This document shows, in pieces, positions 10,170-20,870 of a stretch of 64,000 nt of DNA. The stretch is from positions 62,001 to 126,000 of the forward strand of contig JADKFV010000012.1 in assembly GCA_016717325.1 (NCBI GenBank), read 5' to 3'. The stretch's first letter is position 1, and each line of letters begins with the position of its first letter. A model generated the notes under the pieces. It did not search any database and was not told the origin of the DNA. It worked only from the letters and a program-made list of their open reading frames with translations. The stretch comes from Bacteroidota bacterium. Its GTDB lineage: Bacteria; Bacteroidota; Bacteroidia; AKYH767-A; OLB10. The position numbers and the translations under genes are program-made.

Positions 10170-11090
10170 TCAATCCTCCTTCATCACCTTGGCAACAAAC
10201 ACTTTTTTACCATCACTTATTTTTACAAAATACAAGCCTAATTGTTGTGTGCTTATATCAATCTCATGTTGATATGAAATGGTAAAATCAATTTCTTGGC
10301 CATATGAATTATAAATTTTTATTTCATTGGTGCGGAATTCACTTGGCAAATAAAATATGCCGTGATTGGGGTTGGGGTAAGTGCTTAATGCCAAATAATT
10401 TGTAGTGGTTTGCAATCCACTTGGTACATTAGGAGAACAGTTACCACCCCATGCTGGATACAAACTTGTGCTATCCATAGTAAAACAAATTAATGTATAT
10501 GAATTGGAAATGCCATGCCAAAGAGGCTCTATTAAACCACCATCGCTGCCAATTCCTTCTATTATTCTTTGGGTTGGATTCGATTGAGATGCAAAACCAA
10601 TCCAATAAGAATTGCGATAGGTGCCATCGTTAAGCAAAACTGAATCTTTAAGTTTTACATCAATCGGTTGTGTGTTTCCAATCATATTGTAAATTTCTGA
10701 CTGCAAGGTATCGCCCACTTTTACATCGAACGTATAAAGCAAATATTCGGCTAAACTATCCTTTGAAAACCAATAAACTTTCTTTGCAACAGTGTCATTT
10801 CGATAACATCCGGCATAAACAAAAAGTGTATCGATAGGAGGGCCAGTGCAATAGTAATTTTCTATGGAAGCCAAAACTTGGGTGTAGGCCTTACCATTTA
10901 TTAAAGTATCATTATGGCTAAAATAATCAATATTCTTGCAATAAGGAAATGCATTATCATTCACTATCCACATACTGCCTTTACTTGGAAAGGGTTGATA
11001 CTGCGCCATACAAATTTGCATGCTGCAAAAATAAATTGCAACCACAGTAAATAAAATTTTACTGCTTAATAAATAATTTTGTGTTTTCAT
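10170..11090 (-). CDS. Secreted protein of unknown function, T9SS sorting domain
   Basis: A 306-residue protein with signal peptide (about 1-29, ending ICMAQ) and a body with no recognised fold, rich in FPYCKNIDYFSHND-type polar loops. The C-terminal T9SS type A domain runs from about 228 (LALSTYPNPNHGIFYLPSE ... GLYFVKISDGKKVFVAKVMKED). Its start overlaps the end of the upstream T9SS gene by 32 bp, so the two are probably translated from one transcript. Confidence 0.75.
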   Translation of the reverse strand: MKTQNYLLSSKILFTVVAIYFCSMQICMAQYQPFPSKGSMWIVNDNAFPYCKNIDYFSHNDTLINGKAYTQVLASIENYYCTGPPIDTLFVYAGCYRNDTVAKKVYWFSKDSLAEYLLYTFDVKVGDTLQSEIYNMIGNTQPIDVKLKDSVLLNDGTYRNSYWIGFASQSNPTQRIIEGIGSDGGLIEPLWHGISNSYTLICFTMDSTSLYPAWGGNCSPNVPSGLQTTTNYLALSTYPNPNHGIFYLPSEFRTNEIKIYNSYGQEIDFTISYQHEIDISTQQLGLYFVKISDGKKVFVAKVMKED

Positions 11091-12594
11091 AATCTTGTGT
11101 TTTTAGTTTTATTAAATAGATGCCTTTGTATACATATACGTTTTCTATTGTGATAATGTTAGTAGGTGGTGCGGTGTAACGGTTACTATATACTATGCGG
11201 CCTGTTACATCCATTATTTGTATGTTAATTGGCTCATGCAATTTTGTTAGTCCCGCGCTCATGGCAATATTTATTTGTTGTTGCACAGGATTGGGATAAA
11301 CACCAAACTCCTGTATGGTATTAAAATAATTTTCTTGGTACGTGGCACTCAATGCACACAAGCTATCGTTGCAACCAAAGGAGTCTAATTTTAACAAAAA
11401 TCCATCTTGTTTGGAAATTGAATTTGACAGCGTGTCCGTTGCAAAACCATTAAGCAATACTCCACCATCGTTCGTTTTTATAATGCCAAAAACATAATTA
11501 TCTTGAATAACTGTTGGTGACAATATATTGTAAACGTGTTCCCACAATTGATTACCATCTTTATCTGTTTTTATTACCCATGCAAAAGCACTATGATTAT
11601 TGAAAGTGTCTACCCACATTACCCCTGCAGCAATTATGCCACTATCTGGCATTTCTACTGCTCCCCACAACTCATCATTAAGCACAGGCCGACCGTAATC
11701 CTTTTGCCATATTTTAGTGCCGCTGCTATTTATTTTTATGAGCGTTCCATCACTATCATCATATAGACCTGGGCCTTTAGTACCCCCGGCAACAATTAAA
11801 TAATTATCATCATACAATCTAAATATTTGTGTTGGCCCTTCACTAAACCAAGTACCATAAGTCTTCTGCCAAATTTTTTTTCCGTCTTTATCTATTTTAA
11901 TTAAATAGTTATCGAGATTGCCAGCTCCAAAGCTGCGTGTTATGCCAATTACTAAAAAACCACTATCGGGAGTTTGTACTACATCCCAAGCGGCATCATA
12001 GTCATTGCCCCCATAAGCTGTATCCCAGAGTTTGTTGCCTAAGCTATCTGTTTTTAACATATAAAAATCAGATGAGTTGACAATTAAATGATTCCAACAA
12101 GTTCCAACTGCTAAGATACCCTTGTCAAAGCTTTCTATACATGCATCACTGACAGTATGGCTTGAACCAACGTAAGTTGAATATATCTTTGTCCAAATGG
12201 TGTCGAGGGTCGTATTCATTTTTACCATTGCAACATTTTTGGCATTGCCGGCAACATTTATTAAAACTTGTGAAATCATAAAGTTGCCATCATAAGTTTG
12301 TATTATATCAGAAAATTGGCTCCCATCTTTAAACACTGTAGTATCATACAATTTTATTTGTTTCACCATTTTTCCTTGATTGTCAATTTTAGCGAGCCAA
12401 CTATAAATGTAAGTAAATTGGTCGGTACTTGCACCCACAGCTAAATAGTTGGAATCTGTAAGCTGAATTAAGCTTGCAAATTTTTCTGCATTTAATGTAT
12501 CGGTAAATGGGTAATATGTGTGCATAAAGTATTTGAATTGGCCTTGTACGATGTTAACAACAAAGCACAAGAATATTGTATAAATATATTTCAT
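11059..12594 (-). CDS. Secreted beta-propeller-like protein with T9SS sorting domain
   Basis: A 511-residue protein with signal peptide (about 1-18). The body has about six repeats of the pattern T-x-DGGFLV-x-G-T...D-x-YLIKID-x-x-GK-x-x-W-x-x-TYGG (clear units near residues 155-200, 205-250, 260-305 and 310-360), typical of secreted Bacteroidota propellers. The C-terminus (about 435-511, FGVYPNPVQQQINIAMS ... VYKGIYLIKLKTQDYENTKLFIKQ) is a T9SS type A domain. It lies 56 bp downstream of the 1558-residue T9SS gene and overlaps the next by 32 bp: a three-gene secreted-protein operon. Role likely adhesive or binding, not enzymatic (inference). Confidence 0.8.
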   Translation of the reverse strand: MKYIYTIFLCFVVNIVQGQFKYFMHTYYPFTDTLNAEKFASLIQLTDSNYLAVGASTDQFTYIYSWLAKIDNQGKMVKQIKLYDTTVFKDGSQFSDIIQTYDGNFMISQVLINVAGNAKNVAMVKMNTTLDTIWTKIYSTYVGSSHTVSDACIESFDKGILAVGTCWNHLIVNSSDFYMLKTDSLGNKLWDTAYGGNDYDAAWDVVQTPDSGFLVIGITRSFGAGNLDNYLIKIDKDGKKIWQKTYGTWFSEGPTQIFRLYDDNYLIVAGGTKGPGLYDDSDGTLIKINSSGTKIWQKDYGRPVLNDELWGAVEMPDSGIIAAGVMWVDTFNNHSAFAWVIKTDKDGNQLWEHVYNILSPTVIQDNYVFGIIKTNDGGVLLNGFATDTLSNSISKQDGFLLKLDSFGCNDSLCALSATYQENYFNTIQEFGVYPNPVQQQINIAMSAGLTKLHEPINIQIMDVTGRIVYSNRYTAPPTNIITIENVYVYKGIYLIKLKTQDYENTKLFIKQ

Positions 12595-12650
12595 GATTAT
12601 TAAATTTTAAAAGCAAGCCAATAGCAATGCCATTGGCTTGCTTTGTTTAT

Positions 12651-15600
12651 TTATAATTTAATAATTTTATTGGATGCTACTTTTGCATTATCAATTGTAA
12701 GCACAAACGGGTACACCCCTTTGGTTAATTGCGATACATCTATCAGTGCATCATTAATGCCTTCGTGCAATGTAATTTGCATTTGTTTTTCGCCTAATAT
12801 ATTATACACTATTATTACACCTTGCTTGCCTATGGGTACAAAGCAACGTACATTGGTTTCGTTTCCATTTACAGGATTTGGAATGCTCTGTAAATTGTAG
12901 TTGTTACTTTGTAACCACGCATCTTCTGTTATAGCTCCTTTCCTGACGGGCACACCTTGTTCGGGCACTCGCACTGTTCGTGTTCCATTTAGCCAATCGA
13001 GATATGCTTGCGCATTTGCTGATACATCGGTTGTGGTAGTGCTAATACTTATTACAGTTTCGCGTTGTACAGATGATAGTTGGTCGAACCGTTTATTGTT
13101 GTTTATTAAATTTATAAAGATGTTGTAGAAGTTTCTAAACTTTGTGTTTTCGGTTCCGGTGTTGGGGATGGCTGCCATTGCTGTTGTGGCATTTGCACCT
13201 TCTCTACGTTTTATGTACACACCTACCAAAAGTTTTTTTGCTTCTAAAGTAGAATCGTTATTTAAAAAACTTATCAAATTAGAATCGCGAGCGTAAGCTG
13301 AGTATGAATCTAACAATCGCTGTTTCATACCTGCTCGCGCTTCAGGGTCGGTGCTATTGTTGTATGTTATTAGCAATGCATCGGCACAGGCAGGGTCACA
13401 TGGAATTGGTACTGGTGTGCAGGAAACCAAATCATTTGTGTTCTGCAAACAATTATTAAGTACAAACCCACCATTTTTTGTAGGCACTGTATTGAGTGGG
13501 AAACCCCAAGCATGGTAAGTCCAACTTGTGGTAAGGTAATTATGAATATCAACTGTACCACCAAAATTAAAACTATTGCCTGCACGTACTTGAAAATTAC
13601 CACAACCTGTACCTTGGTCTTTTAAAATTCCATTTATCGATTGCGGATTAATACTCCAAGCTTCGGTATTTGCATTAAAGGTATTGCATGATATATTTAG
13701 TGCAGAATTATTAAACTCAGTTTGTACTCCCCATTGCAATGCATTAAATGTATTAAACCTAACATTGCCACCGTAGGTAGAGGAGTGATGCAAATCTACA
13801 CCTATACTGGTTTTAAAATTGCCACCTGTTGCATTAAATGTATTACTGATAATATTAAAATAATGTGCATTGTACATATATATGCCGAATGGCTGGTAAG
13901 ACAAAGCTGTACAGGGAATGGTAATAGTATTTATAGGAATGCTATTGAAAGTATTATCGTTAATAAAACTTGGCCCAGCATCGGATAAAAAACTTTGTTG
14001 TGTATTATTAAAATCGCTACCGCTAACCCGCAATGTTGTGTAGCCGGTAAAGGTATGCGCCTCTATGCCAATGGTAAGGTTTTCAAAAATGTTACGGTCG
14101 GCACCTAACGCTATAACTTCGTAGCCAGCCTCGTAACTTAATATGCCAGCACTACGCCAAGCCAGGTGAAAATTATAATTGGCTGTAAATGTCTTGAATG
14201 TGCAACCCCGTACTTTTATTCCATTTACATCGTACATGGTTAAGTGTGCGGGTGCGGCAAAATAATTTCCAAAACAGTCCGCATAGTTTATATCCTGAAG
14301 TACTTGGTCGGTTTTGAAAGTGCAATTATTAAAATAGCTTTTATTAATATCCAAACCAGTTGGTACATGATAACTCAAAAAACCTACATCGCGCCTGTTG
14401 TTTATAAACTCCGAATTCACGGCTTGTATTACACCGCCTGTGTAGTTCCAATCTTGTGTGCCATCGGTATTGTTTTTTATGGTATAAATACCATCGCGGG
14501 CATTTTTTATTTTGGCGTTGTTTTTCATTTCTACCCAACCTTGTGCACCTATGGGCGATGCAACCCAAGGCGATTGTTGGGCCAAATTACTGGTGCCCCA
14601 CAGCTCAACTCCTTTCCACATGGCATGGCAAGCATTGGCCAAAATGCCACCATCAAGCGTTAAGTTGGCTCCGCGTTTTACAATTATTTTACCCGTGGCT
14701 GGCATGTTTACGGTGCCGGTAACTGTTAGCTTTACTCCGGGTTCAATTATAATATTGCCCTTCATGTTTTTTGTGCCAGTATAAGTTGTGTTTACTGTAA
14801 TGATAGTATTGAGTGCACTCCAACCATCCACAGGTATAAGGTCGCCTTCCCACAATCCACGGCCAAAAGTACCTACGCGCAACTTGCCACTGCATTTATT
14901 TATTTTCATATCCACTACACGTACATTGGGGAACCTATCTGCAGTTGGTATGTTTTCGTATTTATACCAAGTAGGGTCAGATGCATCGCGGGTATACACA
15001 CCCACATCGGTGCCTATATACACTCTATCGTTACTGCCATCTTGATACACCACAGCATTAACAGGCACATCGGGCAAACTATTATTAGGGTCCGCATTGG
15101 TAAAAGTATTGCCGCCATTGCTACTGTATGCAATGTGCTTACCGGTTTCGTAACATGCCGATGCTACCCATAATTTTAAATGGTCGGTAGAAGAAACTGC
15201 TATGCTGGTGATAACGGGTGTGGCAATGTTGCCAACTGTTGTTTTCGGAAGATTTGCTGTTATGTCTATAAATTTGCCAACAGGGAAATTACAATTTAAT
15301 CCAACACCATTATTTGTTCCTGTAGTACTGCGAAATAAATGAGGCTCCAAATCCCAATTTTGAGTGCCATCATTATCGGCACCATTCGTGGCAATGTACA
15401 CGTATTGAGTATTTGATGGTGCTATTGTAAAATCAATAATCTGTCTTTGCCATGAGGCTAAACCACTTTTGCATATGTCTGATTCTTGTACCCAACTTAC
15501 TCCATTACCATTACCAACTTTTCTTTGCAATTCAGAAAAGCCAATAATAAAATTATCGGTAGTAGGATGATTCAGCGTTTTGAAAGTTTGAATCAAATTT

Positions 15601-17327
15601 TCCGGTTTAGCCTCGGAAGTTGACATATTATTAGTGTAATTATAATGAGCTATATTCACACTAAAGCCCCGTTGAAAATACATGTGGGTTTTATCATCAT
15701 CCTCAAACCCGATTCCAGTGCCGTCTAAAAACAACCCAAAAGGTGCGTACCATTGTGTTGTTGTGCCATTTTGCCTTCGTGCTTGAACATCATTATCTTG
15801 CAGTGCCACACCTATATAGTCTGAATTAACATCACAATCATCAAATGCACACATGCAATTTGTATGAAAACCATTTATTAGCGGAGTCCAGCCAATGCTA
15901 TTATAACCCGCTATTGTTTTTTTACTTATGCCACCATCATTGGCACTAAATACACTTGTATAAGGAGGGTTTGGTGTATATTTCAAATCATGTTGGTCAG
16001 CATGGGATCCTGCAAAACCATAGCCATAGGCACCATACCAGCTACTTGTATTTGGATTAAATCCGATGACATTATCAGATAAGTTGCCACCAATGAAAAC
16101 TTCGTCCTCATTTATGGGTGACACAGCAATTGGGCACCAAGCTTCTGAATAATATCCAGTATGATATTTCTTTTGAACCCAAGTATTATTGTTTGCTGTA
16201 AATTTATAAATATAGTTGACAGGACTCGTTGGCACATATTCATAACCATGAATATTTGCCCATAACACATCGGGATTATCTTTAGTGGTTTCAATATTTA
16301 TTCTAGTTACTTTAAAACCGTTTATCAGATTATTCAAATTGAAACCATAGGCTGTAGTTATATTTGCCCAAGTTGTGCCACCATCTGTAGAGCGATAAAT
16401 ATTTTTTCCGCTTGCATAAATGGTATTAGGTGTGCCTGGTTTGAAAGCTAGTCCACGAAATTCTTTATCAATAAATCCCGGCAATCCATCAAAAACCATT
16501 GTCCAAGTGCCTGTTGTTGTAGCGTTAAGACTTCGAAATATTCCGCTTGTTGTTGCTACAAATACTATGTCTGGATTGGTTGGATGTACAACAATTCTAC
16601 GCGCTGTACCTGTTCCGTTAAACAAATTTAAAAAGCCTGTGTTAATTGCTTGCCAAGGCCCATTATTAATTTTTCGATAAATACCTTGTGTAAAAATTGG
16701 ATTTACAAAGCCCCAATTCGGTGTATATGTTATAGGTACTCCAGCTTCTGAATTACCAGTGCACACATAAATATATTTAGTTGAATGATTATTACTATAT
16801 GCAACCGCCACATCCGATGTTGCTGTCATTGGCAACTCATTATCAGTACCCGTGGTGTGCCAACTTGCACCATCATCTGTTGTTTCCCACAATCCACCAA
16901 AGGAAGAAGCCGCATAAATTGTTTTGTTTGCGCCAATATTATAATCGGGGTCAAAACATATTCGATGCATTTGTCCACTTGATGGTTTGTCTAATTGTGT
17001 CCCATAATAATCAGCAACCATTCCTACAGTACCTATTGGTGTCCAATGCGGTACAAAAGTAATTGCGGAAGTAGATAAATTAATTGGTGGATTATTAAAA
17101 TTTTGTGTGTATTGATATATTTTTTGTCCAACAATGTTTGCATTGCCGTGGGGATACATGCCTGCATTCGCTTGTTCAAAAAAACGATGATATTGATAAT
17201 AGGCTGAAGCCTCAACAGTATCATGCACAAATTTTTGGTTTAAGGAATTTATCATATCAAAATAATTTCCGCTGGTATTTAGGCTATCAACTTGAGAGTA
17301 AGCTTTATTCATGATTGTAATGAACAA
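12651..17327 (-). CDS. Giant T9SS cargo: BNR/VPS10-like propeller plus beta-helix
   Basis: A 1558-residue surface protein. The start may be the Met at residue 6 (MNKAYSQ, about 17312), since the preceding residues are poor. Residues about 85-830 carry BNR/sortilin-like propeller repeats (TIYAASSFGGLWETTDDGAS, IFRSLNATTTGTW, NIYRSTDGGTTW, VGVYTRDASDPTWY). Residues about 860-1330 look like a right-handed beta-helix with many short N-rich turns. The last about 80 residues (SIPNPVNGNETNVRCFVPIG ... LTKGVYPFVLTIDNAKVASNKIIKL) are a T9SS sorting domain. First gene of a putative three-gene operon. A 14-bp poly-C (poly-G on the coding strand) lies 58 bp upstream of the first start codon and could make expression phase-variable. 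Confidence 0.85.
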   Translation of the reverse strand: MFITIMNKAYSQVDSLNTSGNYFDMINSLNQKFVHDTVEASAYYQYHRFFEQANAGMYPHGNANIVGQKIYQYTQNFNNPPINLSTSAITFVPHWTPIGTVGMVADYYGTQLDKPSSGQMHRICFDPDYNIGANKTIYAASSFGGLWETTDDGASWHTTGTDNELPMTATSDVAVAYSNNHSTKYIYVCTGNSEAGVPITYTPNWGFVNPIFTQGIYRKINNGPWQAINTGFLNLFNGTGTARRIVVHPTNPDIVFVATTSGIFRSLNATTTGTWTMVFDGLPGFIDKEFRGLAFKPGTPNTIYASGKNIYRSTDGGTTWANITTAYGFNLNNLINGFKVTRINIETTKDNPDVLWANIHGYEYVPTSPVNYIYKFTANNNTWVQKKYHTGYYSEAWCPIAVSPINEDEVFIGGNLSDNVIGFNPNTSSWYGAYGYGFAGSHADQHDLKYTPNPPYTSVFSANDGGISKKTIAGYNSIGWTPLINGFHTNCMCAFDDCDVNSDYIGVALQDNDVQARRQNGTTTQWYAPFGLFLDGTGIGFEDDDKTHMYFQRGFSVNIAHYNYTNNMSTSEAKPENLIQTFKTLNHPTTDNFIIGFSELQRKVGNGNGVSWVQESDICKSGLASWQRQIIDFTIAPSNTQYVYIATNGADNDGTQNWDLEPHLFRSTTGTNNGVGLNCNFPVGKFIDITANLPKTTVGNIATPVITSIAVSSTDHLKLWVASACYETGKHIAYSSNGGNTFTNADPNNSLPDVPVNAVVYQDGSNDRVYIGTDVGVYTRDASDPTWYKYENIPTADRFPNVRVVDMKINKCSGKLRVGTFGRGLWEGDLIPVDGWSALNTIITVNTTYTGTKNMKGNIIIEPGVKLTVTGTVNMPATGKIIVKRGANLTLDGGILANACHAMWKGVELWGTSNLAQQSPWVASPIGAQGWVEMKNNAKIKNARDGIYTIKNNTDGTQDWNYTGGVIQAVNSEFINNRRDVGFLSYHVPTGLDINKSYFNNCTFKTDQVLQDINYADCFGNYFAAPAHLTMYDVNGIKVRGCTFKTFTANYNFHLAWRSAGILSYEAGYEVIALGADRNIFENLTIGIEAHTFTGYTTLRVSGSDFNNTQQSFLSDAGPSFINDNTFNSIPINTITIPCTALSYQPFGIYMYNAHYFNIISNTFNATGGNFKTSIGVDLHHSSTYGGNVRFNTFNALQWGVQTEFNNSALNISCNTFNANTEAWSINPQSINGILKDQGTGCGNFQVRAGNSFNFGGTVDIHNYLTTSWTYHAWGFPLNTVPTKNGGFVLNNCLQNTNDLVSCTPVPIPCDPACADALLITYNNSTDPEARAGMKQRLLDSYSAYARDSNLISFLNNDSTLEAKKLLVGVYIKRREGANATTAMAAIPNTGTENTKFRNFYNIFINLINNNKRFDQLSSVQRETVISISTTTTDVSANAQAYLDWLNGTRTVRVPEQGVPVRKGAITEDAWLQSNNYNLQSIPNPVNGNETNVRCFVPIGKQGVIIVYNILGEKQMQITLHEGINDALIDVSQLTKGVYPFVLTIDNAKVASNKIIKL

Positions 17328-17822
17328 AACAATGAGAGCTATAGCGCTTAATATGCCCCTGCAATGTGCTTGTGGCGGGCGTTGCCCCCCCCCCCCCCGT
17401 GAGGTTGCCTAAAAGGTTAACTTTTGTTGCTGTGCTTTTTAAAAAGCATAAAAAATAGAAGGTGTATGCATAATTGATAAAGAATTAAAATATTAATAAA
17501 TAAGGAGTTGTAGTTTAGTAATGTTGCTAAAGCTGGCCACAAGCCAGCATGGTCGCACATCCCGGCATCAATATGTTTTTGTATTTGACTGCTTTGTACA
17601 TGTAAGTACTTTTTTTGGTAGCGTAAATATTAGGATTAAAATCACAAGAAGCAAATTTCATTTTTGTAATATGGCCATTAATGAAATTTGAAACAAGAGT
17701 TTAATAAACAAAAGAGAAAAAAAATCTTTATTAAATTTCAATATTAAGTCCACAATAAAAAAAAGGTTACCAAAACAACACCGGCATTGAAAGCAAAAGG
17801 AATGCTGCCGTGTCAAAAATAT
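17328..17822. other. Intergenic region with poly-C tract
   Basis: No gene recognised. The notable item is the C-run at 17385-17398 in otherwise AT-rich DNA. No TAnnTTTG box for the leftward giant gene was found, so its promoter is not identified. Confidence 0.6.
17385..17398. repeat. Poly-C (poly-G on minus strand) tract of 14 bp
   Basis: Fourteen consecutive C residues, 58 bp upstream of the first possible start of the leftward T9SS gene. Its length may itself be uncertain in the assembly. Confidence 0.8.
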
Positions 17823-18323
17823 TTACAATTTATTTCTAAGTTCCACCACTTCCACATCAGCAATTTGGCTTTCATGCAAAGTAAATTTCACTAAAGTACG
17901 TACAGTTTGAAAACCATGTTTGCCGGCAGCACCGGGATTGATGTGAAATATTTTTTTATTCGATGGGTCGCGCATAATCTTTAAAATGTGTGAGTGTCCA
18001 CAAATAAAAATATCGGGAGGATTTTGTTTTATTGTGTTGATTGTATGTGGTTCGTAACGTGGTGGGTACCCTCCAATGTGTATCATCCACACATCAACAC
18101 CTTCGCAAGTGAAGCGTACATCGCGCGGAAATGTTTTGCGAATATCAGCGCCATCAATATTTCCAAAAACACCACGCACAGGTTTTAATCTCTGTAACTG
18201 TTCTAATACATCCATATTTCCGAAATCACCGGCATGCCATATTTCATCGGCATGGGCACAATGTTTCAAAATGGAATCATCCATATATGAATGTGTATCA
18301 GAAAGAAGTGTGATGCGTTTCAA
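17823..18323 (-). CDS. YfcE/MJ0936-type metallophosphoesterase
   Basis: About 166 residues with the dinuclear metal motifs in order: LLSDTHSYMDD, HAGDFG, GNIDG, ICGHSH and HINPGAAG. Family members are small phosphodiesterases. The start is taken at TTG 18323 (LKRITLLSDTH), because the longer reading to 18368 would begin inside a terminator hairpin and add an unrelated N-terminus. The gene lies downstream of pnp on the same strand, separated by repeats and that terminator. Confidence 0.88.
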   Translation of the reverse strand: MKRITLLSDTHSYMDDSILKHCAHADEIWHAGDFGNMDVLEQLQRLKPVRGVFGNIDGADIRKTFPRDVRFTCEGVDVWMIHIGGYPPRYEPHTINTIKQNPPDIFICGHSHILKIMRDPSNKKIFHINPGAAGKHGFQTVRTLVKFTLHESQIADVEVVELRNKL

Positions 18324-18352
18324 GAGTAAATTATTAAACAACAAAAATCCAT

Positions 18353-18383
18353 AAAAAAACCCGAACAATGTGTCCGGGTTTTT
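18353..18383. terminator. Bidirectional intrinsic terminator
   Basis: AAAAACCCG and CGGGTTTTT pair around a short inner stem (ACA/TGT, loop ATG), with A/T runs on both sides. It separates pnp from the phosphoesterase gene. Confidence 0.75.
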
Positions 18384-18484
18384 AATATTTATTTTGTAAG
18401 TTTCATTTTAAAATCCAGAGTGAAATTATCTTTTTGCACTGATAAATTACAAAACCGGCACAGACTGATTTTCAGTGCGAGAAT

Positions 18485-18504
18485 CCCTTCGACTTCGCTC
18501 AGGG
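18485..18504. repeat. Dispersed repeat CCCTTCGACTTCGCTCAGGG
   Basis: A near-palindromic 20-bp word. Inverse-orientation copies occur three times at 43193-43305. Same-type sequences are widespread in Bacteroidota intergenic DNA (established general observation). Confidence 0.75.
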
Positions 18505-18643
18505 TGACAACACTCACTGTGATAATTCGCAAAGGCTTTAAGAGAGCTTCGCAGTTCGAGAATACTCACTTTGACAGTTCGCAATGACGATAATGACCAA
18601 TGATTTAGCATGACCAATAACCAATAACTCAATGACCAAGTAA

Positions 18644-20870
18644 CTAGTCCCTACGAGGAGGCCTTCCACCACCACCTTGAGGGCGGTCGCGCTGTGGACC
18701 ACGCGGTCCTTCAGGGCGTGAGCCATTCGATGCAGGTTCTACATATCCTTCGGGCTTAGGTAGCAATGCCTTTGCCGATAAACGGAATTTTCCTGTACGC
18801 TCATCTACTTCTATCAGTTTCACTTGTATGGTGTCACCTTCTTTCAATACACCATCCATGCTATTCAAGCGTGCATAACTAATTTCGCTTATGTGCAACA
18901 GTCCATCTTTGCCTGGCATAAATTCCACAAAGGCACCAAACGTTTGAATGTTTTTAACCTTACCTGTATACGTACCTCCAACTTCGGGTATTGCCACTAT
19001 GGCATTTACACGCGCCAAGGCAGCATCGAGGGCATTTTTATCAGCAGCAAAAATTTGAACATAACCTCTGTCATTTTTCTCTTCAATCGAAATAGTGGTT
19101 TTTGTTTCGCGCTGTATCTCTTGAATTATTTTTCCCTGAGGTCCTATTATAGCACCAATAAAATCGCGTGCAATTACAAGTTCTATTATACGTGGAGCAT
19201 GCGATTTATAATCTGCATTAGAATGTGCCAAAGTTTTTTCCATTTCTCCAATTATATGCAAACGTCCTTCGCGGGCTTGTGCCAATGCTTCTTCCAAAAC
19301 TTCGTAAGGCAAACCTTTTACTTTCAAATCCATTTGGCAGGCACAAATACCATTTTTGGTTCCGGTAACCTTAAAGTCCATATCACCCAAATGGTCTTCA
19401 TCGCCAAGTATATCGCTCAATACTTTAAACTTGCCTTTACCATCACTTATCATACCCATAGCAATGCCCGAACAGGTTGCTTTGGTGCGCACACCGGCAT
19501 CCATCAATGCTAGTGAACCTGCACAAACCGTTGCCATACTCGATGAACCGTTTGATTCAAGAATATCGCTTACAATGCGCAATGTGTATGGATTATCGCC
19601 ATCGGGTGGTAAAACTTTTTTAAGCGAACGCATGGCGAGGTTTCCATGCCCTACTTCTCTACGACCCAAACCACGCAGTGGGCGGGCTTCGCCAGTACTG
19701 TACGGTGGAAAATTATAATGCAACATAAAACGGTTTTCACCTTTAAACATGGCACCGTCTATCATTTGTTCATCCATTTTACTACCCAACGTAACTGTGG
19801 TTAACGATTGAGTTTCGCCACGCGTAAATACAGCACTACCATGTGCCGAAGGAATATAATTCACTTCGCTCCAAATAGGACGTATCTCATTTAATTTACG
19901 ACCATCGAGGCGTTTGCTTTCATTTAATATTGCATCGCGAACAGCATCATACTCCACATCGTGATAGTATTTTTTGATAAGGTCGCCCTTCTCTGCTAAT
20001 ACCTCTTCGGTGCAGGTGGATTTGTATTCTTCTAAAATGGCTTTAAACATTTCAGGCGCTTTTGTGTTTATCTGCCATGCCCATAATGGCAACAGCATAA
20101 GCCTTATCGTAAGTAGCGGATTTAATAGCAACGCGTAAATCTTCGTCATTTGTTTCGTGGCTGTAGGTGCGTTTTTCGAGTGCACCACGCATTGCAACAA
20201 GTTCAAGTTGTGCATTGCACATTACTTTTATGGCATCGTGACCAAGTTTGATGGCAGCCACCATATCGGCTTCCGACACTTCGCTCATTTCGCCCTCCAC
20301 CATTACTATGTTTTCGGCACTTCCGGCAACTATAATATCAATATCGGCAGTTTCTATTTGTTGTGGTGTTGGGTTTATAACAAACTCACCTCCTATTCTG
20401 CCGATACGCACTTCTGCTATTGGGCCATGGAAAGGAATATCGCTAAGCATAATAGCTGCCGAAGCTGCCAATCCTGCCAATGCATCGGGCATTACATTTG
20501 GGTCGAGCGAAATAGCATTAATAATTACTTGAATGTCGGCATGATAATCCTCGGGAAACAAAGGGCGCAATGCACGGTCAACAAGGCGAGAAATCAATAT
20601 CTCGTATTCGCTCAATCGTGCTTCACGTTTAAAAAACCCTCCGGGAAAGCGTCCTGCTCCGGCATATTTTTCTTGATAATCAACACTGAGTGGAAGAAAA
20701 TCGACACCCGGGCGGGCATCTTTGTTTGATACTACTGTGGCCAATAGCATGCAGTCGCCACATTTTACTACTACCGAACCATCGGCTTGTTTTGCTAATT
20801 TTCCGGTTTCGATGCTTATGGGTTTACCATTGCCTAAATCGAAACTGTGTGTTACAGGTTTAACTGTCAT
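18644..20870 (-). CDS. pnp: Polynucleotide phosphorylase, frameshifted
   Basis: The 3'-5' exoribonuclease of the RNA degradosome, degrading RNA with phosphate. The first RNase PH domain is in the upstream frame ([51 protein letters not shown]). The second frame carries the second RNase PH domain ([38 protein letters not shown]), a KH domain ([15 protein letters not shown]) and an S1 domain ([18 protein letters not shown]), ending in an RG/PR-rich tail. The frames meet at the A-run 20067-20069 (minus-strand GATAAACAC); dropping one A gives [12 protein letters not shown] and 741 residues, the normal length. The first frame's stop is 13 bp further on. As pnp is conserved and intact apart from this point, an assembly indel is likely. 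Confidence 0.93.

Noticed and set aside
18324..18368. Longer N-terminus for the metallophosphoesterase
   Set aside because: It would start within a terminator hairpin and adds 15 residues unlike the family.
18644..20870. Programmed frameshift in pnp
   Set aside because: The site (GATAAACAC) is not a slippery heptamer and similar breaks affect unrelated genes across the window, so an indel is simpler.
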